DNA of 64,000 bases from Aminipila butyrica (GCF_010669305.1 NZ_CP048649.1:2108001-2172000); one strand, 5' to 3'; shown: positions 43,385 to 53,576, counted from the first letter of the stretch. A program made the numbers and translations. Notes: generated from the letters alone by a model not told the origin.

Positions 43385-45859
43385 TTAGCGTGTTGCCTTA
43401 AATCTTTTCAGCCGCAAAGCGTTTGTCAGTACGGACACAGAGCTCAAGCTCATGGCTGCTGCTGCAAAGATGGGGTTTAGCAATGGGCCGCCGAATAGAT
43501 GGAGAAGTCCGGCTGCAATGGGAATACCCACTACGTTATATCCGAAAGCCCAGAAAAGGTTCTGCTTGATATTACGAATAGTTTGTTTGCTGAGGTGGAT
43601 AGCCGTAGGAACATCCATCAAATCGGAACGCATGAGGACAATGTCTGCACTCTCCATGGCGACATCTGTACCTGAACCAATGGCAATACCAATATCGGCC
43701 TGTGCCAATGCCGGAGCATCGTTGATGCCGTCTCCCACCATGGCGACTTTTTTGCCCTCTGCTTGCAGTGTTTTAACCTGGTTAGATTTATCCTGAGGAA
43801 GAACCTCTGCTAAAACTCGGTCAATGCCGACTTCCTTGGCAATAGCAGCGGCGGTCTTTTTGTTGTCTCCCGTAATCATGGCCACCTCAATGCCCATCTT
43901 GTGCAGACTCTCAATAGCCGCCTTGCTGGATGCCTTAACGACGTCCGCCACCGCCACGATTCCCGCCAGCTGACCATCGAGGGCCACATACATCGGTGTT
44001 TTTCCCTCTTCTGCTAACTGGTCGCTCTGCTGCTCCATGCCTTCCAGGGAAATGCTCCGTTCATCCATCAATTTGCGATTGCCTGCCAGAACAGTCTGGT
44101 TAAGAATTTGTGCCTGAATGCCGCGGCCGGTAATGGATTCAAAGGACTGAACCTGGAGCACCTCTAAACTTTTATCTTGTGCTCCTTTGACAATGGCCTG
44201 CCCAAGAGGGTGCTCGGAACTCTTTTCTGCTGAAGCTGTAATTTGCAGAAGCGTATCAGCAAGAATGCCACCTGTAGTCAGCACATCCGTCACCGTGGGT
44301 TTGCCCTCCGTGATGGTACCCGTCTTGTCAAATACGATGGTCTTAATCTGATGGGCTGTTTCCAAGGCTTCGCCGCCCTTAATGAGAATACCATTCTCGG
44401 CTCCCTTGCCTGTGCCCACCATAATGGCTGTCGGGGTTGCCAGGCCCAGTGCACAAGGGCAGGCGATAACCAGAACCGAAATGAAAATGGTCAGTGCAAA
44501 TTTAAGATCACCGCCCGTTTGGAAGTACCAGGCAATCCCTGCAATCAAGGCAATAACGCAGACAATTGGCACAAACACACCAGAAACCTTGTCAGCCATG
44601 GCTGCAATAGGAGCCTTGCTGCCCTGAGCATCCTCCACGAGCTTGATAATCTGTGCCAGAGCCGTCTCCGCACCGACCTTATCTGCCCGGAACTGTAAAG
44701 TCCCTGTCGTATTAATGGTTGCAGCATAAACCACGCTGCCCTCTTTTTTATCTACCGGCATACTCTCTCCGGTCAGCATCGATTCGTCGACGGCGGTATG
44801 TCCGTTGATGACCGTTCCATCCACCGGAATTTTTGCTCCAGGCTTTACGACGATAATATCCCCAATTTCTACTTCCTCAATAGGAATTTCTTTCTCTTTT
44901 CCATCCTGTATAACCAGGGCAGTTTTAGGGGCAAGCCCCATCAGCTTCTTGATAGCCTCACTGGTTTTGCCTTTGGATACAGCCTCCAGAGACTTACCCA
45001 ACAGAATCAACGTGATAATCACACCCGCTGTTTCAAAGTAGAGGGATTCCACCGCGTGGAAGTTTCCCTGGGCAATTTGCCATGTATTATATATACTGTA
45101 CAGTACAGCAGCACTGGTGCCGATGGCAATCAGCGAATCCATATTCGGGCTGCCTCGGAACAAAGACTTAAACCCGATGGTGTAGAACTTGTAACCCACC
45201 GCCAGCACGGGAAGCGTTAAACAAATTTCTATTAACCCATAGATCAATGGATAGTTCATCGGATCCAACCCAGGCGGATAGGGTAGTCGAATGCCGTATT
45301 GTGTCAGCATGGGTACCATGGCGATGTAGAAAAGCGGCACCGTAAACACCGCCGAAACGATAAACTTGGTCCATAGGGTCCTGATTTCTTTTTGCTTGCG
45401 CACCTTATCTTCATCGGCAGCATTTGCCTTGTTGATTTCCAAGACCTGATAACCCGTCTTTTCAATGGTTTCCCGTATAGTTGACAATCGCAGAATCTGA
45501 GGAGTATAAACCACTGTTGCCTTTTCTGTGGCAAAATTTACCGACACACTGGTCACTCCTTCTAATTTTTTTATGCCCTTTTCTACCCGTTGGGCACAGG
45601 CCGCACAGGTCATTCCGCCAATAGGGATGGTCACACTGCTGTCATCACTTTTTTCCACCACCTCGTAGCCAATTTTGGCTACAGCAGCTTTAATAGCCGG
45701 AAGTTCCACAGTCTGGTCATCGTACTCCACAAACAGTTTTTCACTAGCTAAATTCACATTTGCCTGTGCTATGCCGGAAATCTTCCTCACGGTCTTTTCA
45801 ATCCGTTGAGCACAAGCCGCACAAGTCATGCCACGTATGCTAAGTACTTGATTTTCCAT
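43385..45859 (-). CDS. copA: Copper-exporting P1B-type ATPase
   Basis: 824 residues. Two N-terminal HMA domains (GMTCAACAQRIEK at about 10 and 84), membrane helices, actuator DESMLTGESMPVD, the Cu(I)-site VIACPCALGLATP, phosphorylation IVFDKTGTITEG, SSEHPLGQAIV and hinge MVGDGINDAPALAQAD. Exports Cu(I) across the plasma membrane. Core gene of the operon. Confidence 0.97.
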   Translation of the reverse strand: MENQVLSIRGMTCAACAQRIEKTVRKISGIAQANVNLASEKLFVEYDDQTVELPAIKAAVAKIGYEVVEKSDDSSVTIPIGGMTCAACAQRVEKGIKKLEGVTSVSVNFATEKATVVYTPQILRLSTIRETIEKTGYQVLEINKANAADEDKVRKQKEIRTLWTKFIVSAVFTVPLFYIAMVPMLTQYGIRLPYPPGLDPMNYPLIYGLIEICLTLPVLAVGYKFYTIGFKSLFRGSPNMDSLIAIGTSAAVLYSIYNTWQIAQGNFHAVESLYFETAGVIITLILLGKSLEAVSKGKTSEAIKKLMGLAPKTALVIQDGKEKEIPIEEVEIGDIIVVKPGAKIPVDGTVINGHTAVDESMLTGESMPVDKKEGSVVYAATINTTGTLQFRADKVGAETALAQIIKLVEDAQGSKAPIAAMADKVSGVFVPIVCVIALIAGIAWYFQTGGDLKFALTIFISVLVIACPCALGLATPTAIMVGTGKGAENGILIKGGEALETAHQIKTIVFDKTGTITEGKPTVTDVLTTGGILADTLLQITASAEKSSEHPLGQAIVKGAQDKSLEVLQVQSFESITGRGIQAQILNQTVLAGNRKLMDERSISLEGMEQQSDQLAEEGKTPMYVALDGQLAGIVAVADVVKASSKAAIESLHKMGIEVAMITGDNKKTAAAIAKEVGIDRVLAEVLPQDKSNQVKTLQAEGKKVAMVGDGINDAPALAQADIGIAIGSGTDVAMESADIVLMRSDLMDVPTAIHLSKQTIRNIKQNLFWAFGYNVVGIPIAAGLLHLFGGPLLNPIFAAAAMSLSSVSVLTNALRLKRFKATR

Positions 45860-45901
45860 ATTTAATCACCTCGTTTCATTGTGCTAAACTACTCATTTTA
45901 T

Positions 45902-46477
45902 TCAATAGCTCTGTTTCCAGTTTTCAAACGCTGTTTTAGATTCAGAGAGGAAGTCGTAAGAAATGGTAATGGTATCATCCGTAGTCGTTTTATTTTCGTC
46001 AAAGATTGGCCATGGATTACAGCCTCGTGACTGAACTTCTACCTGATCAGTACTAAAACGATTACCGCAGTTCTGGCAAACCAAGGTATCCCCTTCCTGC
46101 TTATAGTATCCCCTGCCGGAGCCATAGCATACCTCGCAGGTATTGAACGCTGTGCGGATTGTCCCGTCTGCGGCTTTTACTGCCAGAACTTCCATGGCCG
46201 TGTCATCAATCTTCAACGGATAGAACGTGGCCGTTTCAGTAATATCGGCAGTCTGAATGGTAAGACTTTCGCCTGTTTTAATCTCCTGGGCGTTATCCTC
46301 TTGGGCGGCATCTGACTCAATCTGAACTCGTTCCGCCTCTCCCGCCTCATCATTACCGCCTCCGCCGCTTGCCCCAGCTCCACATCCTGCCAGCACAAGC
46401 ACCAAGGACATCATCATAGCAGCTGTGACAAAGAATTTTTTAAAGTCTCTCTTTTTCTGTATTTTTCGTAATTTCAT
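45902..46477 (-). CDS. DUF2318-type membrane/lipoprotein with CxxC pairs
   Basis: 191 residues. An N-terminal signal with a VLAGC lipobox (Cys near 32). The C-terminal domain has NTCEVCYGSGRGYYKQ and LVCQNCGNRF, the two CxxC pairs of DUF2318, related to the C-terminal part of FtrD-type iron/copper uptake and cupric-redox proteins. Acts outside the membrane, presumably on copper given its place upstream of copA. Confidence 0.85.
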   Translation of the reverse strand: MKLRKIQKKRDFKKFFVTAAMMMSLVLVLAGCGAGASGGGGNDEAGEAERVQIESDAAQEDNAQEIKTGESLTIQTADITETATFYPLKIDDTAMEVLAVKAADGTIRTAFNTCEVCYGSGRGYYKQEGDTLVCQNCGNRFSTDQVEVQSRGCNPWPIFDENKTTTDDTITISYDFLSESKTAFENWKQSY

Positions 46478-46493
46478 CTTATTCTCCTTTAAT

Positions 46494-46595
46494 CTAATCG
46501 TTTTTACGTTCCCCTTTATCCCTCATGAAAAACATAGCTGCCGCAATGCCGGCGATTGGCAAAATGCAGTGCCAATGGCTGATTAAAAACCCCAT
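46494..46595 (-). CDS. 33-aa membrane microprotein in the copper operon
   Basis: ATG 46595 preceded by AGGAGG 8 bases upstream opens a 33-codon frame: MGFLISHWHCILPIAGIAAA then MFFMRDKGERKND. One membrane helix with a His-Trp-His-Cys start and a charged tail, the form of a single-span small protein that could bind copper or steady a complex. The stop is 16 bases before the next start, the spacing of a true operon gene. Confidence 0.65.
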   Translation of the reverse strand: MGFLISHWHCILPIAGIAAAMFFMRDKGERKND

Positions 46596-46633
46596 ACATA
46601 TATCCTCCTCTTAATTCTTGTTTCTATTCGGCT

Positions 46634-48043
46634 TCATTCACCGATTACATCTGCATCCATCTGCTGAGGTGCCTTTTCAATTACGGTAATATTTCCGCGA
46701 ATCATCCCCATCCAGCAGCTATAGCCAACCGTTCCTGTCTTAGTCGGCGTAAATTCGATAATATTTTCTCCGGTCTGAAAAGAATGTTCCACGCCATAAT
46801 CCTGAATGAACATGCGGTTGTTACAACCGTTGATGCTGCCCTTTGGCGCATCAATTACCCATTTTACAGGTAAGCCTTCTTGAACCGTGATGTTAGGATA
46901 ACGGCCGGAAGCAAGGGTGCTGTGAACAATCTGAACACCGTTTTCTATGGTAACACTGTTTTCAGCCGCATCCGTTGTTTGGTCTTGACTGTTAGCAAAC
47001 AAAGCTGGAAAAGAGAAGCCCGACAGGCTGAATCCTTGTGACAGCATCGCCAGCCCAAGCAATACCACCAGCACCGCTCCCACGGTCATCACTTTGCTGG
47101 TGAACTTCTTTCCCAAGGCTGAAACAATGGAACCTAGACCAAGCATCAGCGGTACGGTCCCCAAACTGAACAAGAACATGGACAGCGCACCCGCAAAAGG
47201 ATTGCCTGAAGCCAAGGCCACAATTTGCATGGATTGAAGCGGACCGCAAGGCATTAAGCCATTGAGAAGCCCCACAATAAGCGGACTTTTGCTGCGAATC
47301 TTTCCTTCCTGTACCTTGCGTGCAAAGACTTGCGGCATTCGAGGCGTAAATCTTCGCAGCCATGGAAACAGCCCCAGCATATTGATTCCCATGATGACCA
47401 TGAAGACACCGGCCACCAGCTTCAGGATTCCTTGCAGAACGGTCGGCAAACCTGCACCGGTTCCGCCGCCAATCAGCAAGCCTACAAAACCTAATATAAA
47501 ACCGATGACGGTATAAGAAATCACCCGCCCAAGGTTATACAAAAATGCCGGGATAAAGGTAGCTATAGCCCCTTGCCCTCCAGCTCCTCCTTGACTGCGT
47601 GGAATGCACTGAGACAAATTAATACCTCCGCACATGGCCACACAGTGAACGGAGGTGACCAAACCAATGATAAACAACATGCCATAGCCCATGCCAGTAT
47701 CCGCCAGCTGACTAGGTACCAGGAGATTTAAAATCCCAAACTGTTCTAGCAGCCAGTAACAAGATGCAATGATGAGCAGAAATCCGACTGTACGACGAGA
47801 ATCGGCTGAGGAACGCTCATCCCTTGTCAGAACCTTATAGTCTAGTTTTTCAATAGCGGCAACAATCGTTTTCAGGGAAATAAGATCAACATCATATGTT
47901 ACATCAGCCGTTCCTGTGCTGTAACTGACCTTTGCAGCCGTAACACCTGCTATATTACGCAACTTCCGTTCTATTTTATTTTGGCAGTTTATACAGGTCA
48001 TCCCACCAATACGCAGCTTCTTTGTCTTTTTGCCCGTTCCCAT
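46634..48043 (-). CDS. HMA-SafE/UreH-like membrane-cupredoxin fusion protein
   Basis: 469 residues with three parts: an N-terminal HMA domain (GGMTCINCQNKIERK, about 12-28), a six- or seven-helix SafE/UreH-like transporter core (about 80-340; SVHCVAMCGGINLS and LNGLMPCGPLQSMQ are typical), and a C-terminal cupredoxin-like domain (about 360-460; GCNNRMFIQDYGVEH and GYSCWMGMIRG with Cys, Met and His ligands). Probable role: moving copper from membrane to an external site or to CopA. First gene of the copper operon. Confidence 0.9.
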   Translation of the reverse strand: MGTGKKTKKLRIGGMTCINCQNKIERKLRNIAGVTAAKVSYSTGTADVTYDVDLISLKTIVAAIEKLDYKVLTRDERSSADSRRTVGFLLIIASCYWLLEQFGILNLLVPSQLADTGMGYGMLFIIGLVTSVHCVAMCGGINLSQCIPRSQGGAGGQGAIATFIPAFLYNLGRVISYTVIGFILGFVGLLIGGGTGAGLPTVLQGILKLVAGVFMVIMGINMLGLFPWLRRFTPRMPQVFARKVQEGKIRSKSPLIVGLLNGLMPCGPLQSMQIVALASGNPFAGALSMFLFSLGTVPLMLGLGSIVSALGKKFTSKVMTVGAVLVVLLGLAMLSQGFSLSGFSFPALFANSQDQTTDAAENSVTIENGVQIVHSTLASGRYPNITVQEGLPVKWVIDAPKGSINGCNNRMFIQDYGVEHSFQTGENIIEFTPTKTGTVGYSCWMGMIRGNITVIEKAPQQMDADVIGE

Positions 48044-48140
48044 ATGGCGGCATCCTCCTTTTATTTGTTGTATGCCCCGATTCTATCAGGGAGATGTGTA
48101 GATTTTATGTATATAGACACTTTAAAGAAATAAATACAAC

Positions 48141-48172
48141 AAAAAAATGGCTCCGTTTAAACGAAACCATTT
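48141..48172 (-). terminator. Terminator after the MacB-like permease gene
   Basis: A 14-bp stem with G-U pairs (48145-48172) around AAACG/CGTTT, then seven U on the minus strand (48147-48141). It isolates the copper operon, whose promoter must lie in 48044-48140; a TATACA -10-like box is seen there without a good -35 box, which would suit an activator. Confidence 0.85.
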
Positions 48173-48188
48173 AAAAAGTTCATTTCTG

Positions 48189-50549
48189 TTACTGTGCGCT
48201 AATCGTATCGGCAATGGACATGCTGCGAATGCGTTTTGCGGGGCCTCGTATGGCTAAGATGACAGATAAGATGACGATAGCCGTTATAATAATCATTTCC
48301 GCAATCGGCGGCCGCCAGGACTCCCCCCAGTGAAAGGTTATCAGCTTCATATACAAAAACTTGTTCAGCATTAATCCCACCATCCCGCCGCAGATACTTC
48401 CTGTAACTGCATAGGTTAACGCTTCAGCAATAATCATTCTTATCAGCTGACGATTGCTCAGACCAATGGCACGAAATATACCAAATTCTTTCATCCGAGA
48501 GGAAACGCTCATCCCAATGCTGTTTACAATATTGAATATGGTAATTAAAGCAATCAAGACCATAAACCCATAGATAAAGAATCCAAAAGCATAATAGGAG
48601 CCGATTACACTGCGATTTCCTAACCGTGCATCAGAAAAGGTAACCCCTGTACCGACGAGTTGATGAATTTCATCCACCTCTGCTTCCGTTGCGTGTTTCG
48701 ATAGCTGCACATCCATAATTGTATAATCTGTTTGGCCGGTCAGCTGTCGAAAAGTATTTTCAGAACAGATAATCGTGCCGACGCCGGGAGCACTATTAAA
48801 GGGACTGGATGAGAGCAACCCGGCGATGTTAATATTGGATGAGTCCTGCCCGATTCGTAGCGCGACCACATCCCCAATCTGTGCCATATTTTGCTGATTG
48901 AAGACCATTAGACCAGTATTGTTCTCCTGCTGAACGGCCTTTACTGAACCTCCTAACAAATAATCCTTTGCCCACTGAAATTGGTACTTTTCATAAGAAA
49001 TTAAGTCAATCCTTTTCTCTTCACCATTTATAGTAGCTGGTATATTATAAGCAAACATACGCCCATATACTCGTTTGACCGACGGGTTCTCTGCCAAATT
49101 TGCCAGCAAATCGTTGCTGATAAAGCCACTATTGTCTGTGCTGACAATGGATAAATCCGGTGTCCAGGGTTTTAAAGGTGTAAGGGTATGGTGCATAAAA
49201 TCAATGGTAACCGAAAAGGAGAGAAAGAGAACAATACTCAATGAAAAGGAACCGACCATCAAGATAAAATTCTTCTTACTCACTTTCGCATGATGAAAAC
49301 CCAGAGACGTATCTATTTTAAAATGTGCTGTATCGGCGGCTTTGCCCACCGGTTTTAAAGAGTTGGCATTGCCTGATACAGCTGCTAAGGGTGAAACACT
49401 GGCGGCTCTCTTAGCCGGGGAACGCGCAGCAAGAAGAACAGTAAAAAGCCCTATGCCGATACCCGCTAGAATACTTGGCAAACTTATGCCAAAGGCAGGC
49501 ATTCCAATAAAGTACGCTGGGCTGAGATACCGCAGCATCGCGCATAGCACCCAAATCACCAAAACCCCCATGCCAATACCCAAGGGGATAGCAAATTTAC
49601 ACCAACCAAGAGCTTCCTTGTGGACCAACCGCATCACCTGCTTTGGAGTAGCACCGAGGCAACGCATCATACCGAAAAATTCTGTACGCCGGGCGACATT
49701 GCTGTTCAAACTGCTGGCAATCATCATCACGCCAGCCAATAAAACCAGCGAAAATAAAACCGCAGCTGAGCCATATATTTGCAACATGAACACGTCGCCA
49801 CTTTGGCCAAGTAAACCAAGCAGCTCTGTGTTTTCTGAAACTTGTTTATCTGAAAGTTCAAGCTGAGACTTCAGATCACGGATGGTCTCTTGGATGGGCG
49901 CCTGAGCAGAAAATTGTATATAATAAAGGCTGTTATAGTCAGCTGGTTGACCATTGGTGACTCCGGGATAAATAGAACGAAATTCCTTCGTCGTTAAAAA
50001 AATACCATATGAATCCTCTTTCATTATCTTTGAAAAATTATTTGAAAACCCAGAGATTATAAACTCAAGCTTTGATCCCTCCGGAGTATCTACTAAAATC
50101 GAATCTCCGATTTGCAGCCCCAGGGCGGTCTTTGCATTTTCGGTTATCACGGCCTCCTGATCTTTTTGAGGGAAGGCTCCCTCCTGAATAACATCTGTTT
50201 GCATGTCTGTAATCCAGCTTTCTTCACTGCCACAGATAGCCACCTCTTTGCCGGATAAGGTATATCCCTGATCCCCTCTAAAATTAAGAACGCCATACCA
50301 GGAAGAAGCTGTTACCTCTGGACGTACAGAAATTATTTTTGCTTGTTCTTCGCTTATATCCCGAACTGCTATATGCCAGTCACCATATTCCATACGTGCC
50401 TGCATAATTTGACTGCGGATAAACATATCGGCCATGCCGAAAATAGCTGTAACTAGAAATACAGCTAAAACAATGCAAAATACAGACATTCTATTTTGTC
50501 TTTGATGGACTTTAGCTGAAATAGGGACCAAATCAAGATAACTTTTCAT
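48189..50549 (-). CDS. FtsX/MacB-type ABC transporter permease
   Basis: 786 residues. TM1 near 20-45, a large external domain (about 45-255), three membrane helices (about 260-375; VARRTEFFGMMRCLGATPKQV is the coupling segment), another helix near 430, a second external domain (440-650) and three final helices (SSRMKEFGIFRAIGLSNRQL). Two FtsX modules in tandem. Substrate unknown; with its own two-component system it resembles peptide-antibiotic resistance or lipoprotein-release exporters. Confidence 0.9.
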   Translation of the reverse strand: MKSYLDLVPISAKVHQRQNRMSVFCIVLAVFLVTAIFGMADMFIRSQIMQARMEYGDWHIAVRDISEEQAKIISVRPEVTASSWYGVLNFRGDQGYTLSGKEVAICGSEESWITDMQTDVIQEGAFPQKDQEAVITENAKTALGLQIGDSILVDTPEGSKLEFIISGFSNNFSKIMKEDSYGIFLTTKEFRSIYPGVTNGQPADYNSLYYIQFSAQAPIQETIRDLKSQLELSDKQVSENTELLGLLGQSGDVFMLQIYGSAAVLFSLVLLAGVMMIASSLNSNVARRTEFFGMMRCLGATPKQVMRLVHKEALGWCKFAIPLGIGMGVLVIWVLCAMLRYLSPAYFIGMPAFGISLPSILAGIGIGLFTVLLAARSPAKRAASVSPLAAVSGNANSLKPVGKAADTAHFKIDTSLGFHHAKVSKKNFILMVGSFSLSIVLFLSFSVTIDFMHHTLTPLKPWTPDLSIVSTDNSGFISNDLLANLAENPSVKRVYGRMFAYNIPATINGEEKRIDLISYEKYQFQWAKDYLLGGSVKAVQQENNTGLMVFNQQNMAQIGDVVALRIGQDSSNINIAGLLSSSPFNSAPGVGTIICSENTFRQLTGQTDYTIMDVQLSKHATEAEVDEIHQLVGTGVTFSDARLGNRSVIGSYYAFGFFIYGFMVLIALITIFNIVNSIGMSVSSRMKEFGIFRAIGLSNRQLIRMIIAEALTYAVTGSICGGMVGLMLNKFLYMKLITFHWGESWRPPIAEMIIITAIVILSVILAIRGPAKRIRSMSIADTISAQ

Positions 50550-51228
50550 TCTCTTTGCCTCCTAAATCGGTCAGTATACCATCAGAAACCCGCAGCACAC
50601 GATCTACAGCAGCAGTCAAATTATTATTATGTGTAATCATTAGAATGGACTGCTGGTAGTGGCGTGACGCATTGACCAGTAAGTCGATTACATCTTGGCT
50701 GTTTTTACTGTCCAGATTTCCGGTGGGCTCGTCAGCCAGTATTAATTTGGGTCTGGTGATAAGGGCCCGTCCAATAGCAACACGCTGTTGCTGTCCACCA
50801 GATAATTGGCTTGGCAAGTGATGACGGCGTTCTTTCAGCCCTAAGACCTCTAAAATCTCATTTACAGCCGAGGGCTCTGGCTTGCGGTAATCCAGAAGGA
50901 TTGGAAACATAATATTCTGCTCAACCGTCAGTTCTGTCACCAACTGAAAAGACTGAAATACAAAACCAATATTACGTCGCCTGAAAATGGTCCGCTGCTC
51001 TTCCTTCATGGAAAAAAGGTCATTCCCGTCGATATAAATGCTGCCAGCCGTAGGGGGCTCTAGGGCTCCGATGCAATTTAACAAGGTGCTTTTGCCAGAA
51101 CCCGATTCACCAACTACCGCTGCAAATTCCCCTTGTTCCAATGTAAAAGAAACATCCTTTAGGGCCTGAACCGATGTTTCTCCTTTTCCGTAAGTTTTGG
51201 ATATATGCTGTACTGTTAAGATTTTCAT
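50533..51228 (-). CDS. MacB/LolD-type ABC ATPase
   Basis: 231 residues: Walker A GESGSGKSTLLN near 40, signature QLSGGQQQRVAIGRAL and Walker B LILADEPTGNLDSKNS, then ILMITHNNNL. Overlaps the permease gene by 17 bases. The 64 bases upstream separate it from the kinase gene. Confidence 0.95.
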   Translation of the reverse strand: MKILTVQHISKTYGKGETSVQALKDVSFTLEQGEFAAVVGESGSGKSTLLNCIGALEPPTAGSIYIDGNDLFSMKEEQRTIFRRRNIGFVFQSFQLVTELTVEQNIMFPILLDYRKPEPSAVNEILEVLGLKERRHHLPSQLSGGQQQRVAIGRALITRPKLILADEPTGNLDSKNSQDVIDLLVNASRHYQQSILMITHNNNLTAAVDRVLRVSDGILTDLGGKENEKLS

Positions 51229-51292
51229 ATGTCAAGTACCTCCTTTTCTTAAAAGGATAACCGGCCTACCTTACAATCAGGTGAATAACAGC

Positions 51293-52522
51293 TTACATTT
51301 CTGTAAGGAAAGAAAGAGTAAAGACGGTGCCCTCATGCAAGGTGCTTTGAACCGAAAGTGTACCGTTCTGCCCTTCAACAATAGATTTTGTCAGAGATAA
51401 TCCCAGACCTGCGCCCTGGGTATCCAGTGATTTTTTACTGCGGTAAAAACGCTTAAAAATATGATGTAAATCCTCTGGCGCAATGCCCGTACCATTATCA
51501 GATATGATCAGGCGAATCATTGCCGGGGTTCGCTTCCAAGTAATATGGATTTTTCCACCTGGGACGGTATGATCTAAGGCATTTTTTACAATATTGCCAA
51601 CAGCTTCGCTTGTCCATTGCCAATCGCAGAGGATTGTTTCTTCTGGTGCTTGGTCGACTATAATTTCTTTTCCTTCCCTGGCCGCCCGTGTTGTTAATTC
51701 ACAAATTCCTTGGGCAACTAATTCTGATATGCAGCAGCTTTCCTTTTCAAAGACAATGCTGCCAGCATCTAAACGGGTGATTTTCAGCAGGGCTTGAATG
51801 AGTTCTTCCATACGCTTTAAGGCCAAGCCCGTTTTTTGAGCATATGCGCTCACGGTTTCAAGCTGGTCTGGTTCCGCGGAAATGATTTCATGGTACATCA
51901 TAAGTGCCGCAAGAGGTGTTTTCAGCTGATGAGATATATCTGAAATGGTATTTTTCAAAAACTCTTTAGCTTTATGTTCCGTTTCATTTTTTGACTGCAA
52001 TATGGTTGCAAGCTGGTCTACCGAAGCAAAGAGACAATAGATTGTCCCTTCGTTTCTTTGGGGCAAGTGGTAAGAAAAATCTCCTTCTGTAAAGCGGGTA
52101 ATAACTTTTAACCCTTGTTGATAAAGCTGATCTCTTTTCCATAAGAACAAATATGTTCCGCCGAAAAGAAATAGGGTCAGGCCTGCTCCTACAAGCATCA
52201 TCATATACCTGGATACTTGTTGAAATTCCGCAATAAAAGGGAGAAACCTGATGGCGGTATCTTCGGTTACACCGATATAAACAAGCAAATCCTCTCCTTC
52301 TTGGTTACTGACTGTATTTGTAACAGCTTTGGCAATCACCTCTTTGGAAACGCCCTGCTCTAACAGAGACGTTGCAATAGCTCGATCATGGGATAAGAAT
52401 AAATTTTTCACTTCCTCTTCTTGCACAAGGTTTAATCCTATCCCAGAGAAGAACGTCAACAACATAAACAAAAGAAGAAAAAGTCCAAAAAACTTTATTT
52501 GTTTGTCACGAAACAGTCTCAT
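51293..52522 (-). CDS. Sensor histidine kinase for the MacB-like transporter
   Basis: 409 residues. TM1 (10-32), a short external loop, TM2 near 107-130, HAMP-like linker, HisKA with ISDISHQLKTPLAALMMY and HATPase_c with NIVKNALDHTVPGG and GTGIAPEDLHH, AGLGLSL. Overlaps the regulator stop by 4 bases (ATGA). Expected to sense a compound exported by the neighbouring ABC transporter. Confidence 0.92.
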   Translation of the reverse strand: MRLFRDKQIKFFGLFLLLFMLLTFFSGIGLNLVQEEEVKNLFLSHDRAIATSLLEQGVSKEVIAKAVTNTVSNQEGEDLLVYIGVTEDTAIRFLPFIAEFQQVSRYMMMLVGAGLTLFLFGGTYLFLWKRDQLYQQGLKVITRFTEGDFSYHLPQRNEGTIYCLFASVDQLATILQSKNETEHKAKEFLKNTISDISHQLKTPLAALMMYHEIISAEPDQLETVSAYAQKTGLALKRMEELIQALLKITRLDAGSIVFEKESCCISELVAQGICELTTRAAREGKEIIVDQAPEETILCDWQWTSEAVGNIVKNALDHTVPGGKIHITWKRTPAMIRLIISDNGTGIAPEDLHHIFKRFYRSKKSLDTQGAGLGLSLTKSIVEGQNGTLSVQSTLHEGTVFTLSFLTEM

Positions 52523-53220
52523 AGCGATACCTCATTCCATTGATAACCGAACCCCCGAACCGTTATCAAATGCTCCGGGTGAGAGGGATCTACTTCAATT
52601 TTTTCACGGAGCCGTCGCACATAAACAGAAAGCGTATTGTCGTCTACAAAGTCCCCTGTGCTATCCCATAGCTCATTCAAAATGCTGCTGCGAGTTATCA
52701 CCCGCTGAACATTATTGACGAGTAAGCAGATAAGACGATATTCTGCACTCGTTAAATCTAAGGTTCTTCCTCTCAATACCACTCGACTTGCCAACAAATC
52801 AATGGCAATATCACCACACGCTATAACCGAGTTCTTATTTTGCTTGACCGCACCGGTTCGGCGCAGCAATGCGCGAATCCGGGAGCACAATTCACCTAAT
52901 TTAAACGGCTTTGTGATGTAATCATCGCCGCCGCTGTCTAATCCTCTGATAATATGAACCTCTTCATCGGAAGCCGTTAAAAATATAATGGGTATCTGCT
53001 GATCCTGTTTTCTAACCTTTTCGCAGACTTCAAAGCCTGTCCCATCTGGTAAAGTCACATCAAGAAGCAGTAAGTCATAGGCGCTAATATTTGACAGATG
53101 GCTCTCTGCTTCTTGTACTGTGCGAACCAGTTCAACATCAAAACCATTTCGCGTTAACGCGTATTTTAAACCATCCACTAAACTGATATCATCTTCTAAA
53201 AGTAAAATTTTATTTCTCAC
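52519..53220 (-). CDS. OmpR-family response regulator for the MacB-like transporter
   Basis: 233 residues: receiver with LLEDDISLV, phosphorylated Asp in LLLLDVTLPDG, and TKPFKLGELCSRI; winged helix with LTSAEYRLICLLVNN, DNTLSVYVRRLREKI and TVRGFGYQW. GTG start at 53220 behind AAAGGGGAAAAGG. The 418-base region upstream (53221-53638) has no supported gene. Confidence 0.93.
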   Translation of the reverse strand: MRNKILLLEDDISLVDGLKYALTRNGFDVELVRTVQEAESHLSNISAYDLLLLDVTLPDGTGFEVCEKVRKQDQQIPIIFLTASDEEVHIIRGLDSGGDDYITKPFKLGELCSRIRALLRRTGAVKQNKNSVIACGDIAIDLLASRVVLRGRTLDLTSAEYRLICLLVNNVQRVITRSSILNELWDSTGDFVDDNTLSVYVRRLREKIEVDPSHPEHLITVRGFGYQWNEVSL

Positions 53221-53474
53221 GGTGCCTTTTCCCCTTTCGCAGATCCGTCTTTTCTACACTCTCTGACTTCCCATCAGTCAAAAGCCTGCTGTACGAGTCT
53301 ATAAACAAGCAGTTGTGCTCTTCCACCCGGTATCATACTACTATTATATACGCAAAAACCAATAGGAACAACCAGCGGGCTTTTAGATATCTATAGGTAA
53401 TATAGGATTACAATACTGCTGTAACATGGGTTGGACAAACCCATATGAGGATAATATTAACAAAATTTATAACC

Positions 53475-53503
53475 TTGCTTTTCTTTTAGTAACGTGGTAT
53501 ACT
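53475..53503 (+). promoter_or_regulatory. Promoter for a short leader RNA
   Basis: TTGCTT (53475-53480) and TATACT (53498-53503), spacing 17. The start near 53510 lies about 90 bases before an intrinsic terminator and 130 bases before a small gene. Confidence 0.6.
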
Positions 53504-53576
53504 ATACCTATTGCAAAAGGAACTAACTATTTATTGACGCGTGCTATTTAATGAATTGATTAAGATATTGTGGACT

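Noticed and set aside
44243..44698. 151-codon plus-strand frame inside copA
   Set aside because: Shadow frame of CopA on the opposite strand.
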